A stretch of DNA of 64,000 nt. It comes from Apiosordaria backusii (taxonomy: Eukaryota; Ascomycota; Sordariomycetes; Sordariales; Lasiosphaeriaceae). Where the stretch lies: assembly GCA_030549205.1 (NCBI GenBank), contig JAUKTV010000033.1, forward strand, positions 1 through 64,000. Reading direction: 5' to 3'. The notes under the pieces are model-generated. The model was not told where the DNA came from, did not search any database, and saw only the letters and a list, made by a program, of their open reading frames with translations. Below, in pieces: positions 43,501 through 55,027 of this stretch. The position numbers were made by a program, and so were the translations under genes. How positions within the stretch are numbered: the stretch's first letter is position 1; the number at the start of each line of letters is the position of its first letter.

Positions 43501-46500
43501 AAGCTCTTTATTACTAAATATATAGATTGGTCTTTAAAATAGAGTTTTCTTATTTATTAAGTTAATAGTATAGTCTTATAGTTTATATTCTAATAAACGT
43601 TTTAAAATTTTAGCCGGTATTAAAGGTATAAGATATCGAAGCTATTTAAAAATTAAGTCCTTTTCCTTAAAAATATTAAAAATCCATCTTACTTTACTTA
43701 AAATTTACAGGCTTATATACCGGTTTTAATATACTAATAAGGTTAATAAAATCTTATTAAGGTCTCTATTATAAAAGCTTATAAGTTAATAGTTATATAG
43801 TTATTAATAAAAGAGAATTGCATTATATTACTTTTTTAGCTTACTAACTTTAAACTTTAATTATATAAAATAATTATTAGTATATTATAAAATAATTAGA
43901 TTGGTATATATTGCTATTCCTTCTTTTATTACTTTTCTTTTAAAGCTTTAAAAGCTAAAGGCTAGATTATAAGGATATTATAATATTTAAAGTCCTTTAA
44001 TTATTACTTTTAATAGTATTAGGACTTTATTATTAAAATTTAGTAAAATATATATAGAGAATTCTTTAAAGTATTTATTAAAAATCTTAATAATACTTAT
44101 ATTAATAATAAGCTATTTCTTAATTTACAGTAAATAGGGCTAGTTTATATTGTCATTTTAGTCTATTCGTTTCTACTTAAGCTTAAAGGTAATAGTATCT
44201 ATTAACTATATAGATCTTATTAGTATTATTAAGTAGCTTAGTAAAAACCTATTTTAATTTTAAATAAGTCTTTATTATTATTAAGTTTAAAAATTTATAG
44301 TTTGTTATTACCGATTGTTAAATTAGTGCCGATTCCATCGATTTAAACCTTTTTAAGTAATAGTACTTCTTTTTTTTCCTTAAGTTTATACTTAACTTTT
44401 AAAATTTTAATAGAAGTTAGTAAAAGGTCATTTTTTAAAACATTCTTTTTAATAAAGTAAATTAAAGTATAATAATTATTATGCTTATATTAATAATAGA
44501 AAGCTCTATCTTTTTTATATTTATTGATATTTACTTAATTAATTTTAACTAAGGCTTCTTTAATGTTTACTTATTTTTAATCTTTAAGATCTAACTTAGC
44601 GCTAAATTTAATAAGGTACTTATCTTTTAAAGATAGATTTAATAGTAATTAAAAGTAGCTTTAATATAAAGGGCTTAAATTTAAGTACTTTAAAATCGAA
44701 GTAAGTATACCTTTTCTTACCTTTTTATATATAGAAATGCTAGGATTAATAAATATATTCTTATAAATCAGTCCTACTTTTTAAATAGTATAAAGAAAGT
44801 CTTTATTAAACTTAAAGACTCCTTTTTATTATAAATAGATTATTTTAATAATCTTATTTAAAAAAGTGTAAAAGATAAGGTTTTAAAAGGTAATTTTAAA
44901 CTATTAGACTACCTTATTAAAATCTATAATTTCGGTTAAGTATTAAAAAATATTACCTTAATACTTAAGTTCCTTTATTTTATAAGTATTCCTATACTTT
45001 TCTACTTTATCTTTAAATCTTTCTTTAATAGCAGCGGTATAATTAACCTAAACGTTTATAAAATTAAAGGCCTTAATTTAGTTAATATATTACTAATACT
45101 ATTTATAAGCCCTTTTAGTAAGTAAAAAGCCGACTTAGTTAATCTTAACTTAATTGTCAGAAAAGCCTATAGAATAGGAATCTATATAGGCCTTAACTAT
45201 AAGTTATTAAAATCAAAACTTAAAGCAGTCCTTACTATTATAAAAAAGGGGCTTGTTTATATATACTAGGTTAACTTATATAGGTATTTAAACTTAAAAG
45301 AGAAGGTAAATAAATTAAATAAAGTTATAGTTGTAGTTAAAAGGACTAAGTAAATAGGCTTCCTTCCTTTTTTTAAAAGGTCTTTAAAGTAATCTACCTT
45401 CTTTAAATAAGCGTTAAAGTATATTAGGATATTATAACTTATCGTTTTTACTAAAGTTTAAGTCATTTAAGTCTAAAGGTAATCTATTAGTAGTTATAGT
45501 TAATTGTTAAAAAAGAACACTTCCTCCTTTATCTCTATTAAATACTAAAGTTATAAATATATTGTTTATATAAAAGGATATATACTGTATTTAGGCCTTT
45601 TATAAAGTACGTTATATTTAAGTATCCTATAGAGCTTATATTGTAAAGTATTCCTTAGCTTATTAAATAGATAAGGATATTTTAAAAAGGACTAGAGTTA
45701 ATAGATAAATACTAAAGTAAGTAAAAGTTTATTATCTTAAGCTTTTTTAAATAAAGTCGATATTAGCCTTTAAATTCTACTCTATTTAAGTATAGAATTT
45801 ATTAAAAGCAATTACTATAATCTTCTTAACCTAATCTAGTAGCTTTTAACTATACTTATTAAAATAGATAGGTTCGATAAATTCTTTAATTGAAAAGATG
45901 TTAATATTATTATCCCTTTATTCAGCCTATCCTTTAATATAATCTTAGACTTAACCTTATTACCAAACCTTTTTCTTAAGGGTTTTAAAAGTAGTTTAGT
46001 TTTAATTTACCGTTTTATATAGTTAAAAGATAGCCTTCTTATACTATTCCTTACTTTTATTAATAATAGTAAAGGCTTTTTATATTTATTAAATAAATTA
46101 GATACTTCCTTTTTAAACTTAATATTAAAAGATCTGGATTTAATCCTTTAAAGCCTTTATCCTCTTCTTTATTATAAATGTAAGAAAGATATAGCTACTG
46201 TAAATATTATCGTACTATACTTTAAGTAGTATATACTTCTCTTTTTTAATTACGGCTTTATTATTATCTTATACTAATTAACGTACGTTCTTATATACTT
46301 AATATATATGTTAATAAAGCTTAAAAAGCCATAGTTTAGGATTATAAACCGGCTACCGGAAAGTCTAGATCTTTAAAGTATCCTTTATAACTTTATTAAA
46401 GGGTTAAGGTATAAAGAGAATTAACTTTTAATAATTATCGACTTCGATCGGTTCGATAAAAAGGATATATTATTTAACTATATTAGGTTTGGTTAGTTAT

Positions 46501-46858
46501 AACAGCTGGATTATAAAAAAAGAAGGTAGTAACGTTTAGATAGTATAAACGTTATTATCGATAGACGTTAGAAAAGAAAGTAAAGGTAGTTAAGTAGTAT
46601 AACTTAAAACGAAAGGTTAGAAGGATAGTAACTTAGTAAAGAAGTATTTACTAATAGTATAGTTTAAGTTATTATTAAACTTAACTTAAGAGGTATAAGG
46701 TAATATAGTAAAGCCGTCGACGATATTTAATAGTAGTAGTAAAGATAAAGTAAATAATATTAATTAAATAGTAATATTTATAAAATAGGGTAATATTAAT
46801 AAGTAATAGTAGTAGGTTATAATAGTAGTAGTAGATATTAACTGTTTTAAAGATTATA

Positions 46859-47191
46859 TATAATAAAAGCTATAGTATTAGAGTTTAAAATAATGGTTTA
46901 ATTTAATAATAATCTTTAATAGCCTTAAAGTCCTATAATAAAAAAAGAAGAAAAGACTAGGAATACAATCAGGTCTATTAGACGTATATTTATCCTTTAA
47001 CCAATAGCCTATAGCTTAATAGCCTTAGGCCACTGCTAAGTCCTTTATAGCCACTAAGATCCTATTCCTAACCGCCAAGCCTATAGCCTTTTAACGACTG
47101 GCTTACGATGTTCAGTTGGTCCTGCAATCCATCCTTCAGGTCCCCGAGGTAGGTGCCCGAGAGTGGTTGGTTGGTTAGTTAACGTGTGACA
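46859..47191 (-). repeat. Right LTR of the RIP-killed gypsy element
   Basis: It starts TATAATAAAAGC, the mutated form of TGTGATAAGGGC, and ends GTGTGACA unmutated. Mutation is strong on the inner side and nearly absent in the outer ~120 bases. Confidence 0.85.
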
Positions 47192-47275
47192 GTAGGCCTT
47201 ATATTGACTAAGTGGTGGGTGTAGAAGGCCAGGTCTTCTATACTTACTTATACATACTATACTTATTACACTGGC

Positions 47276-48182
47276 GTTGAGGATGAGATGGGATGGGGGG
47301 CAAGGTTGGGTTGTTGGTAATGATGTTTTTAATGGTGCGTTGCTGTTGAGATTGTACTGTTAGCTCAGAAACCTATTGTCAATTGATGGTGTCCATACAT
47401 GATGCATCCAAAAAAACAAAAAACGAGCGTGGTGTAGCGATGTTTGTTGATGAGGAAAAAAGCAGTTCCAAGTTTGGCTCCGATAGCATTCATAGATCAA
47501 GAGGCCCGAAACTGACTGACACAACGGCTCTTTCCTCTGGTACAGAGATCGAGCTTCGGTCCCGGAAACGCGAAGGAAGTCACGGTTTTCTCACGAGTTT
47601 CTGGGCTGGAGACGCGAAGGAAGTCACGGTTGTCTTACGTTGCTTGTCATCACGGCTCTAACAGATCAAGCAGAAGACGGTTTGTTTGCCCGAGCTATTT
47701 CCATCTATTTGCGTCAACGATCTTGTTGGAAACTGCCGTATCAGCGAACGGCCGAAAGGGGTTTGTTCAGTTGAAAAGTAAACAAAAGAGTCCATCCAAA
47801 GTTTTAGGCGCAACCTTTATTCATCTGTCTTGTTTTTTATGTGTCAATACAGGCTGTTAATTACCTCTCTAACATGATAGTTGCCAGTGAACCAACACTG
47901 TCTTGCTTGTTGACCTCACCAGTATGCCTCGGCCCAGACAACGTTGCTGGCTGCTTTCTTGCTATACAGGACCTTGCTCAACGCTTAAGACCGGCAAGTG
48001 CAAGACCTGTTATCCTTACAGATCGAGGAATTTATTGTGGTTTCAAGCAGTGTGGAAATGGATGTTTAAACAAACTCGTATGCTGATAACCAAAGAGAAT
48101 TGTGAGAGTGCACTGGGCTGGAGCACTGAGTTGGTTCAACGCAATGCCAAATATTCAGTTATCGTCCTACCCAAGCTCATTT
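47276..48182. other. Normal-composition stretch without recognisable gene
   Basis: Several plus frames (47383-47661, 47630-47860, 47841-48086, 47903-48292) overlap one another but show no known motif, no signal peptide and no consistent frame. I regard them as chance or decayed sequence. Confidence 0.4.
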
Positions 48183-48203
48183 CTAGTCTCCCTCGTCTCC
48201 CTC

Positions 48204-48428
48204 GTTACCATGATGACCCGCTTCTCGGCCCAGAATCTCAGGCTCTGGCGATGGGTAAATACCGGTACGGAAGTATGTGTCGATGTAGTTGATGCCGGAA
48301 ACCTCGTTCTTGACGAGGGCCTGGCCCTCAGTTGGCTGTGGGACGGCATAGCCTGTTCGGTACTCGAGGACTTCTGGGCCACCAGCCTTTTCCACCACGA
48401 CGGCTCTTTGGGTTGCTGGGATGGACAT
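48204..48428 (-). pseudogene. Quinone oxidoreductase (zinc-independent MDR family), N-terminal fragment
   Basis: From the ATG at 48428 the minus frame reads MSIPATQRAVVVEKAGGPEV, then ALVKNEVSGINYIDTYFRTG, then EILGREA. This is the start of a fungal NADPH:quinone oxidoreductase (zeta-crystallin type). After about 70 residues the match stops and an unrelated dozen residues run to a stop at 48183. The cofactor-binding domain is missing, so this is a fragment ending at a rearrangement breakpoint near 48222. It abuts the dienelactone hydrolase fragment head to head. Confidence 0.75.
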
Positions 48429-48870
48429 TGTGCGAGTTAATGCTGGTGCTAGGCAGGTGCAACGTCTTACTAAGCACCTGCGAACTCAGCACTGCAAGAT
48501 CGGTGCGATCGGCTTCTGCTACGGTGGCTGGGCCGTCTTCCAGCTAGGTGTCAAGTCAGAGAGCCCCCTGGTGGACTGCATCTCAGCTGCTCACCCAACC
48601 TTCCTCACCAAGGAGGAGATGTCCAATGTTGGCGTGCCGGCGCAGATTATCGCTCCCGAGATTGATCCCAAGTTTACTCAGGAGTTCAAGAACTATGCTG
48701 TCACCGAAATCCCGAAGCTTGAAGTTCCATTCGATTACCAATACTTCCCTGGCTTGACACACGGCTTTTCCATCAGAGGCAACCGTGAGAATCCGGCAGA
48801 ACTCAAGGGCCTTGAGAGGGCACGGAGGGCGGCAGTGACTTGGTTCAAAGAGTGGTTGGTGGAGGCATAG
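48421..48870 (+). pseudogene. Dienelactone hydrolase family, C-terminal part
   Basis: The frame encodes the C-terminal ~145 residues of a dienelactone hydrolase-type alpha/beta hydrolase: KIGAIGFCYGGWAVFQLG with the nucleophile Cys in GFCYGG, then APEIDPKF with the acid residue, then FPGLTHGFSIRGN with the catalytic His. The N-terminal ~100 residues are absent. Upstream sequence switches directly to the oxidoreductase fragment on the other strand, so the ATG at 48421 is probably accidental. In aromatic catabolism these enzymes open lactone intermediates. The catalytic triad is retained, but a protein lacking its first half would not fold normally. Confidence 0.75.
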
Positions 48871-49699
48871 GAATCAGGTCGTGAACTGGGATCTTTGTAA
48901 CAAGAAGTTGCTTTCGCAATTCACAAAAGATTTGGGTTTATCATTTCATCAAAACAACGGGATCTATCGGAAGGACATGTGGTGGACATGTACATGGCTG
49001 AAGATAACGGTTTTTATGGTCAATGTACCTCAGGTACCTTACACATGATCTTACTTAGGGCTAAATCATTCTAACAATAGTTTTCTGAGGATTATTGATC
49101 CAAGATGAAGACCTCATGCCAATGGAAGCCACGATCAGCAGGCTGTCTCAGTGACCGTTGATTACGTTCAAATCAACGGAGAACTGCTGTGAGCAGAAGC
49201 GTTTCAGCGGTCAACACAGTGACACACCGCACTACCATCCCCTGTTACCTGAACAAGTCACATGGTGTCATCAACAACGAACCACACCCTAGTGGTCTCG
49301 TGTAAAGGCGGAATACCCGGTTCCGCACCATCACCGCTGCATTTTGAGCCGTGGCAAACCGTGCGGAGATAGCGCTCATTCCTTTACAGGGAAGCTTGAA
49401 AGCTTGGCATGCATGAAGATGGTGGTACGTACCTTATCATGACCAGTCGTCTTTCTAGAACAATGTCACCGAAACATGATCTGGTCACTGTCAACTCACC
49501 GCGGCCAGCCTTTTCGGGAAAGGCCGGATCCTTGTTATTCAAGGTTTCATCATGTATTCGTCGCCGATATCTTGATAGCAGTGATCAATCTCCTTATCTA
49601 CCGTTGCTGGCCAGCCGTTGTGTACCATTATCTGACTCGAGTCCCATATCAACAACCATCTCAGAATCAATTCCACAGGCATAATAAAGTTCAGACACA
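48871..49699. other. Intergenic region upstream of the 2-oxoadipate dioxygenase gene
   Basis: No gene recognised; overlapping plus frames at 49409-49892 have no motif and run through the true first exon and intron of the next gene. It presumably carries the promoter of the gene at 49700. Confidence 0.4.
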
Positions 49700-51225
49700 A
49701 TGCCGTCAGCCATCCCCCAAAATGGAATCATCCCCCATGAGGAGCCAGCACCGTACGTCATTCTTTCCCCAAAGCTTTACACCCTCGATGCCGACTGACC
49801 ATATCACCCAGATGGGACCCAGACCACCTCCGTACTCGCTTCGTGCAAGCGCTCTCAGACATGTACAGAACCGAAGTCCCCCTTTACGGTAAACTAGTCG
49901 ACATCGTCCACCAAGTCGACACCACTATCCTCCAATCCCGTGGGCAAAACCTCTGTGACCTCCCCACCCGCTTCCAGAATGAACGCCATGGAGCCATCAG
50001 ACTAGGCACCCAGCAAGAAATGCGCATGATCAGCCGCCTCTTCGCCATCATGGGCATGTACCCTGTCGGCTACTACGACCTGAAAATGGTCGGCTTCCCC
50101 CTCCACGGCACCGCCTTTCGTCCCAGAACTGAGGAATCCCTTCGCAAGAACCCCTTCCGAGTCTTTACCACAGTCCTCAGGCCAGATCTCATCTCCTCCC
50201 CGACCGCCAGGGAAATGGCCACTTCTATCCTCTCAACCAGACAGCTCTTCTCCCCCAAGCTCATCGAACTGATCGACCAGGCTGAGACCGCCAATACTGC
50301 CAGCCTCACCGCCAAAGACGCAGACTCTTTGATCACGGAATCCCTCAAAATCTTCAAATGGCACTCCCGCTCTTCCGTCCCATTAGAGACATACTTCACC
50401 CTCAAAAAGGAGCATCCCATGGTATCCGACATAGTTTGCTTCCCTTCCGCCCACATCAACCATCTCACCCCCCGTACCCTCGACATCGATGCAGTCCAAG
50501 CAGAGATGATCGCCCAAGGCCTCCCAGCCAAAGATTCCATCGAGGGCCCTCCCCCGAGAAAATGCGAGATCCTCCTCCGGCAGACGAGCTTCAAGGCCTT
50601 GGAGGAGAAGGTCATCTTTGCCGACGGCGGGACTGATCACGGTGTCGACGGCACACACACTGCGAGGTTTGGAGAGGTGGAGCAGCGCGGTGCGGCTGTT
50701 ACGAGAAAGGGGAGGGAGTTGTACGATGTTTTGCTTGCCAAGGCTGTTGGGAGGAGTGAGAAGGAAGACAAGGACGCTGATGCGGTTTTGAAGGAGGTGT
50801 TTGCTGAGTATCCGGATGATTGGGAGGTTCTCAGGAAGGAGGGGTTGGTTTACTTCCGCTATCGGGTTGCTGGGGACAGGGCTGTTGTTGGTGGTGGTCA
50901 CAAGTTCGAAGGGTCGGTTCACATGGATAAGCTCCTGAAAGAAGGAGTCGTAACATGCGAGCCGATCACGTATGAGGATTTCCTGCCCTTTTCAGCAGCG
51001 GGCATCTTCACCTCCAACCTTGGTGGGGAGAAAAGTGGTGGTACTGAGAGAAAGCTTCGGAAGACAGAGGAGGAGAGCAAGAGGAGCCGTGTTCAACTTG
51101 AGGAGCTGCTGGGACGCATGATCACGAGCGAGATTGATCTGTATGACGAGCTGCAGAGTGACAGTGTGAACGAGTGTGAGACGCTGCTTGGGTTGAACCA
51201 GATTGTGCTTGGGGCTTGCAAGTAA
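49700..51225 (+). CDS. 2-oxoadipate dioxygenase/decarboxylase (DUF1338, HglS/YdcJ family)
   Basis: Two exons, 49700-49752 and 49812-51225, joined over a 59-nt intron with a GTACGT donor, CTGAC branch point and CCCAG acceptor. The product is 488 aa, and splicing gives the family's N-terminal pattern EEPAPWDPDHLRTRF. Family members are Fe(II) enzymes with a VOC-like fold that convert 2-oxoadipate to D-2-hydroxyglutarate in lysine breakdown. Visible family motifs are NERHGAIRLGT (His77, Arg81), FPSAHINHLTPR (His232, His235) and ARFGEVEQRG (Glu306 a candidate metal ligand). Length is normal for the family and there are no lesions, so this is the one clearly intact enzyme gene in its island. It is convergent with the regulator gene that ends at 51319. 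Confidence 0.88.
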
Positions 51226-51318
51226 GGGATTGGTCCATAGTTTCATTAGGGATATTATTGGTGCAATATTATATTGCGATTCGTGTCATCATTACCGCTG
51301 CTGCCCTCGTCAATGATA

Positions 51319-53977
51319 TCATTCAAGCTGTGATAGAGTGAAATCATGAGGTTGGTAGAACTCCAACTGCGACAAAAAGGGTGTTTCCCAGAATTCCGGC
51401 ACGTTCTCAAACACAGCCTCGTTCATCATGTCAGCGCTACCTCCCAGTAGCGGGTCGAGTGCTGATGGCAATAGGTTTTCGTTTGGTATAGCCTGTTGTG
51501 GGCAAGCATATATCCGGTGGGGAGAGAGAAGACGACTCGAATACTGCATATATGTGCCAGCCTCTATCGGAGTGGAAGGTGGCATGGCGCCAGGTGCCAT
51601 GGGTTGACCAGCGTGAGTTGTTGAGCTTGGGTCAGGAACCTGCGCCGTGTTGGTGGCGACAGGGAAAGAAGGCGTCTGCCCATGCAACTCTATTCGTTGC
51701 GGAAGAAGACGCTTCGAGCTTTCTTGCAATAAGTGAAAAGATTTGCTTGCGATGCTGCTCAGTCCCGTATATCTTGAGAGGCATCGAAGACACAGTTTCC
51801 AGCTAGAAGAAATCGAGTCTCTCCTCACGGTGGATTCACTGAAGGAGCATAACTGGCCCATTAAGAGAGTGCTACCACATGTGTGAAGGTCTGTGTTTGT
51901 AAGCCTGTGGCTCCTCACAGATGTCTAGGTTGGGGATATAGTAGACAACTTACAGCTTATATTGTACCACCAAGCGACAAGACTTTGGCTGCGAATGTGG
52001 GTGTCCAGGCAATGGACCAATGAATCTGCCGAGAGCACGCACTGTGCCGCAACAGCAGACAAGATGAGCTCCTGTACCCTCGCGACCCTCGGGCTGCCCC
52101 TTACTTGCGTATTTGGTGGAGTGTGCCGCTGCTTTTGGAAGAATTGCTCGAGCGCTGGCCTCAGTATCAGAACTCTGACATGTAAAAATCGTGTGTAGAG
52201 TCGCCTCGCTTGTCCTGAAAAGCCCGTTGCTGAGACGCTCCCTGGGGTCGAAGCGTCATCTTGTTGTAGATTCGCGAGGGTAGGTTCATACTGAAGGTGG
52301 CTGGGGAGTTTATCTCGCCACTCCATGATCCTGGTGTCGAGATCCAGCAAGGCCTGCATGTCGGAATAAGTGCCTGTTGAGGTTTCGATCCCATCGTCTT
52401 CTCTGTCCAAAACTTGGCCGAGGAACTTGTAGAGCTTGATGGTTTCGATATAAGACCAAATCTGACTGAGACAGTTGGTGGGCTAAGCATTCCGTTTCCC
52501 TCCGACCTCCTCACAGAGGTACTCGTCGTCAATGGCTTGCGGAAGCCTCAGCTGATCACCCCCAGATATCATGAGAGGCCTCCCAAAGGACATAGAGATT
52601 TCCCGATCTAGAAGCACGCAACCATACCAGACGCTGACTCGCATTTCCTCTTCCAGCTGACTGGGACAACACAATAGTAGCCCCTTCTTGCAAGCGCCGT
52701 AGACACTCAAATACAAGCTCATATTTTGTGCCATCCAAATAGCCAGACCAGTGATATTCCAGCACTTGGAGAATCGCTCAGTACTCTGGAGATAGAAGCC
52801 CATAAGCAGAAGCAGCTATACCGACTCAATTCCAACCTCTTCGTCGATAATCTCGAGCAGGTCAAACTTTTGAGTCAGGTTAAAGAAGTTGCTGGCCTAG
52901 GCCTTATTTTCTTCTGGGCTTGGGCCGGGAGCAAACCACAAAGCTAGAGCAAAGACAGCATTGACTGTGGCTGGAAATGTCTTGACTAGACTCTTTTGTC
53001 TGCACAAGCCAGAGCAATCTGGGGCATTCGCCCGCGACGGCTCCCATAATTGTCGATACTGCCTCATAAAAGTCGGTTGGTGGATTATGGGGTACGTACG
53101 ATGTACGCGGTGGAAATAAAGCTCGACAAGTTCGTCTGCATGTCGGCGAAGCGGGAGGGACCATGTGGCAGCACCGACTCCGAACAGGCGGTCACAGGAG
53201 CATCCTTGAAGTGTGGGAGTAACCGCGTTCCTGTTTAATGGACTGGCAGCAATTCTAGTCCCAACCCTGATAGCCTGGTCTATGGGCCTCATCAACCTCT
53301 CGACCCCGATGGGTTCAAGTCGCCCTGAGACTCCCGAGGAGCTTCCTCCATATGGGGATCCAGTCCATGAAGGAGGTTTCGCTGGGGCGAGAGCTGGATC
53401 CAATGACTGGTCGGCCCCAGAGGAAGCGTTCACGTCAGAAGTGGCCGGCATGGATGTGACTGGCGGTGCTGTTGATGCATCGTTGGCGTTATTGTGCCAA
53501 GAATTATTGGGCGCGGCGGCCTCTCCCGTCTCAAGAGGTGCCGGGTTTTCTTGAGGCTGATCCTGTACGATGATCTCATCTTGTACAGTTGTCGAGTCGC
53601 CTTCGGCGCCCCGATCAGGCGGGTGTGCCTGCCCCTCGAGCTCCTTCAAACGGGACTTTAACGAGCGAATCATACTAGCTACAGCATTATCATCTGGCCA
53701 TCACTCACAGTGAATGTTCGCTTGGAATGGGCACTCACTCATGTTGCCAAGCCTTTTCTTGAACGTCCGCTAAGTAGACACAGTTTGACAGGCGTTTCTT
53801 GCAGCCAGAACAGTAGGGCAAGGCTCCATCGCAGCGGCGCTTCCGTGTACGGCATTCTTCGCATGCCAGCGGGACCCGTTTGCGCACTGCTGGTCTCTTG
53901 GGCGCTGGACCTGAACTGTCAGCGCCTGAAGCGTTGGAGCGAGGTCGTTTTGATGCGGAGGTGACTGGCTCCGCCAT
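51319..53977 (-). pseudogene. Zn2Cys6 transcription factor with three in-frame TAG codons
   Basis: Three exons: 53739-53977, 51954-53674 and 51319-51890, with introns of 64 and 63 nt (GTGAGT and GTAAGT donors). The model has 844 codons. Exon 1 holds the binuclear zinc cluster CEECRTRKRRCDGALPYCSGC after a basic stretch; exon 2 has a short coiled coil and the fungal-specific transcription factor domain (YFHRVHRTYPIIHQPTF, GFYLQSTERFSKCW, DREISMSFGRP). Exon 2 stays in one frame but carries TAG at 52897-52899, 52816-52818 and 52483-52485. Each sits where related proteins would plausibly have Gln, so CAG became TAG, the change RIP makes. The rest is undamaged. It probably once controlled the neighbouring catabolic genes. 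Confidence 0.8.
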
Positions 53978-54263
53978 GGGTCGTATTTGTCGGGCTTAAG
54001 GTGGGTGGAAATCTGTCAAACGTAAACAGCCTTTGTCGGGGGCTTACAAACATAGCAGTACCTAGAAATCCGTGGTGGGCCAAGGCCCCAAAATGCGGGG
54101 TAAAGCTGGGCAGGCTGGGGTCAAAGTCGGGGCCAGCGCTGGAAGTGCTCGGCCAAGCGTACATACATACCTACCAGGTAATTTGACATGACATCACTTA
54201 TCGGGCTATGACCAGCGAAGTTGTTATTGAATGACTCTGGGAGCAATCTTGGTAAAGCCTTTT

Positions 54264-54604
54264 CTATTTCGGACCCTTCATGAAGAGGTCCCAAGCCTCC
54301 ATAACCTTGTCCAACACCTCTTGCTTCATGAGCTTTAGCAATATGTCTCTTCTTCCAGTCTCCTCGGGTATTTCGCCAGGCACGAACTGAGACTGATCCT
54401 CCTCACCTTGCTCTGGTGCGTAATACACCATCGCTCCCTCTTGTGCCCCGATTTTGTACGCTGGCCATGGAGCCTCACCGTAGATAAAAGCAATTGCATC
54501 CTTAGTCTGCTTGTTGGCCGTCTTTTGCTGGCCCGGGGGGAGTTGTTCTCGGTAGTGATGGGGCCAACGGTTGGGTGTTGGAGAATAGCGCTCTGTTCAG
54601 ACAT
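54264..54604 (-). pseudogene. Small unrecognised protein gene with a frameshift
   Basis: The ATG at 54602-54604 opens MSEQSAILQHPTVGPITTEN. After about 21 residues the sensible frame moves by one base, near the C run at 54535-54540, and continues with DAIAFIYGEAPWPAYKIG, then GAMVYYAPEQGEEDQSQFVPG, to a TAG at 54264. Joined, it would be about 112 residues, acidic in the middle, without signal peptide or membrane segment. I do not recognise the family. The conserved-looking aromatic stretch suggests a real former gene. It is divergent from the VOC gene at 55028, so they may have shared a promoter region. Confidence 0.45.
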
Positions 54605-55027
54605 GATGACAAGATTGTTGATCACGAAGGTTGGCGATAGGTAGATGTGTGCTGTGGGAATTGCAGGACTCAGAGCTTCAGCAACATCTCGTCCCAACAC
54701 CTCATCATCAACACACAATTTTGATCCTTCTCCCTCAGGTGATAGGTCAGAGTCCGCATGACGGCTTGCGGGAGGTGCTTGTGGGCCTGAACTGGCACTC
54801 AATGCGTGCCCGCCTTATCGCCGCACTCCACAAAAATTCTGGAGGTAACGACAAAGATGCCTTGGTACATCGCGGCCAACTATTGATCTGATAAGATGAG
54901 GAGACCCGTGCCTGTCTGAGTACGGCAGATCATCATACCATGCTCAGGACACACCTGGGCAAACTCGAGTCACTGATTCAGCGCCATCTCTCGAGTCATT
55001 CAGCTCAACCACCACAACACCTTCAAC
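54605..55027. promoter_or_regulatory. Divergent intergenic region
   Basis: The ~420 bases separate two divergently oriented former genes and contain no recognisable coding sequence. The last bases before 55028 (CACCACAACACCTTCAAC) look like a typical fungal leader. Confidence 0.35.

Larger units (their letters stand above)
40267..47191 (-). mobile_element. RIP-killed Ty3/gypsy retrotransposon
   Basis: Two 333-bp LTRs, 40267-40599 and 46859-47191, run from TGTGATAAGGG to GTGTGACA (mutated forms at the inner and left ends). The 5 bases before and after are GTAGG, a perfect target-site duplication. The interior is AT-rich with no open frame. Around 42900-43400 it keeps the outline of the reverse transcriptase region of the intact element at 3550-3950, in the same antisense relation, so coding was on the minus strand. 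A further LTR fragment of this family lies at 56116-56415. Confidence 0.85.

Noticed and set aside
47383..47661. 92-aa plus-strand frame
   Set aside because: No motif, no homology recognised, overlapping alternative frames of equal quality; not supported as a gene.
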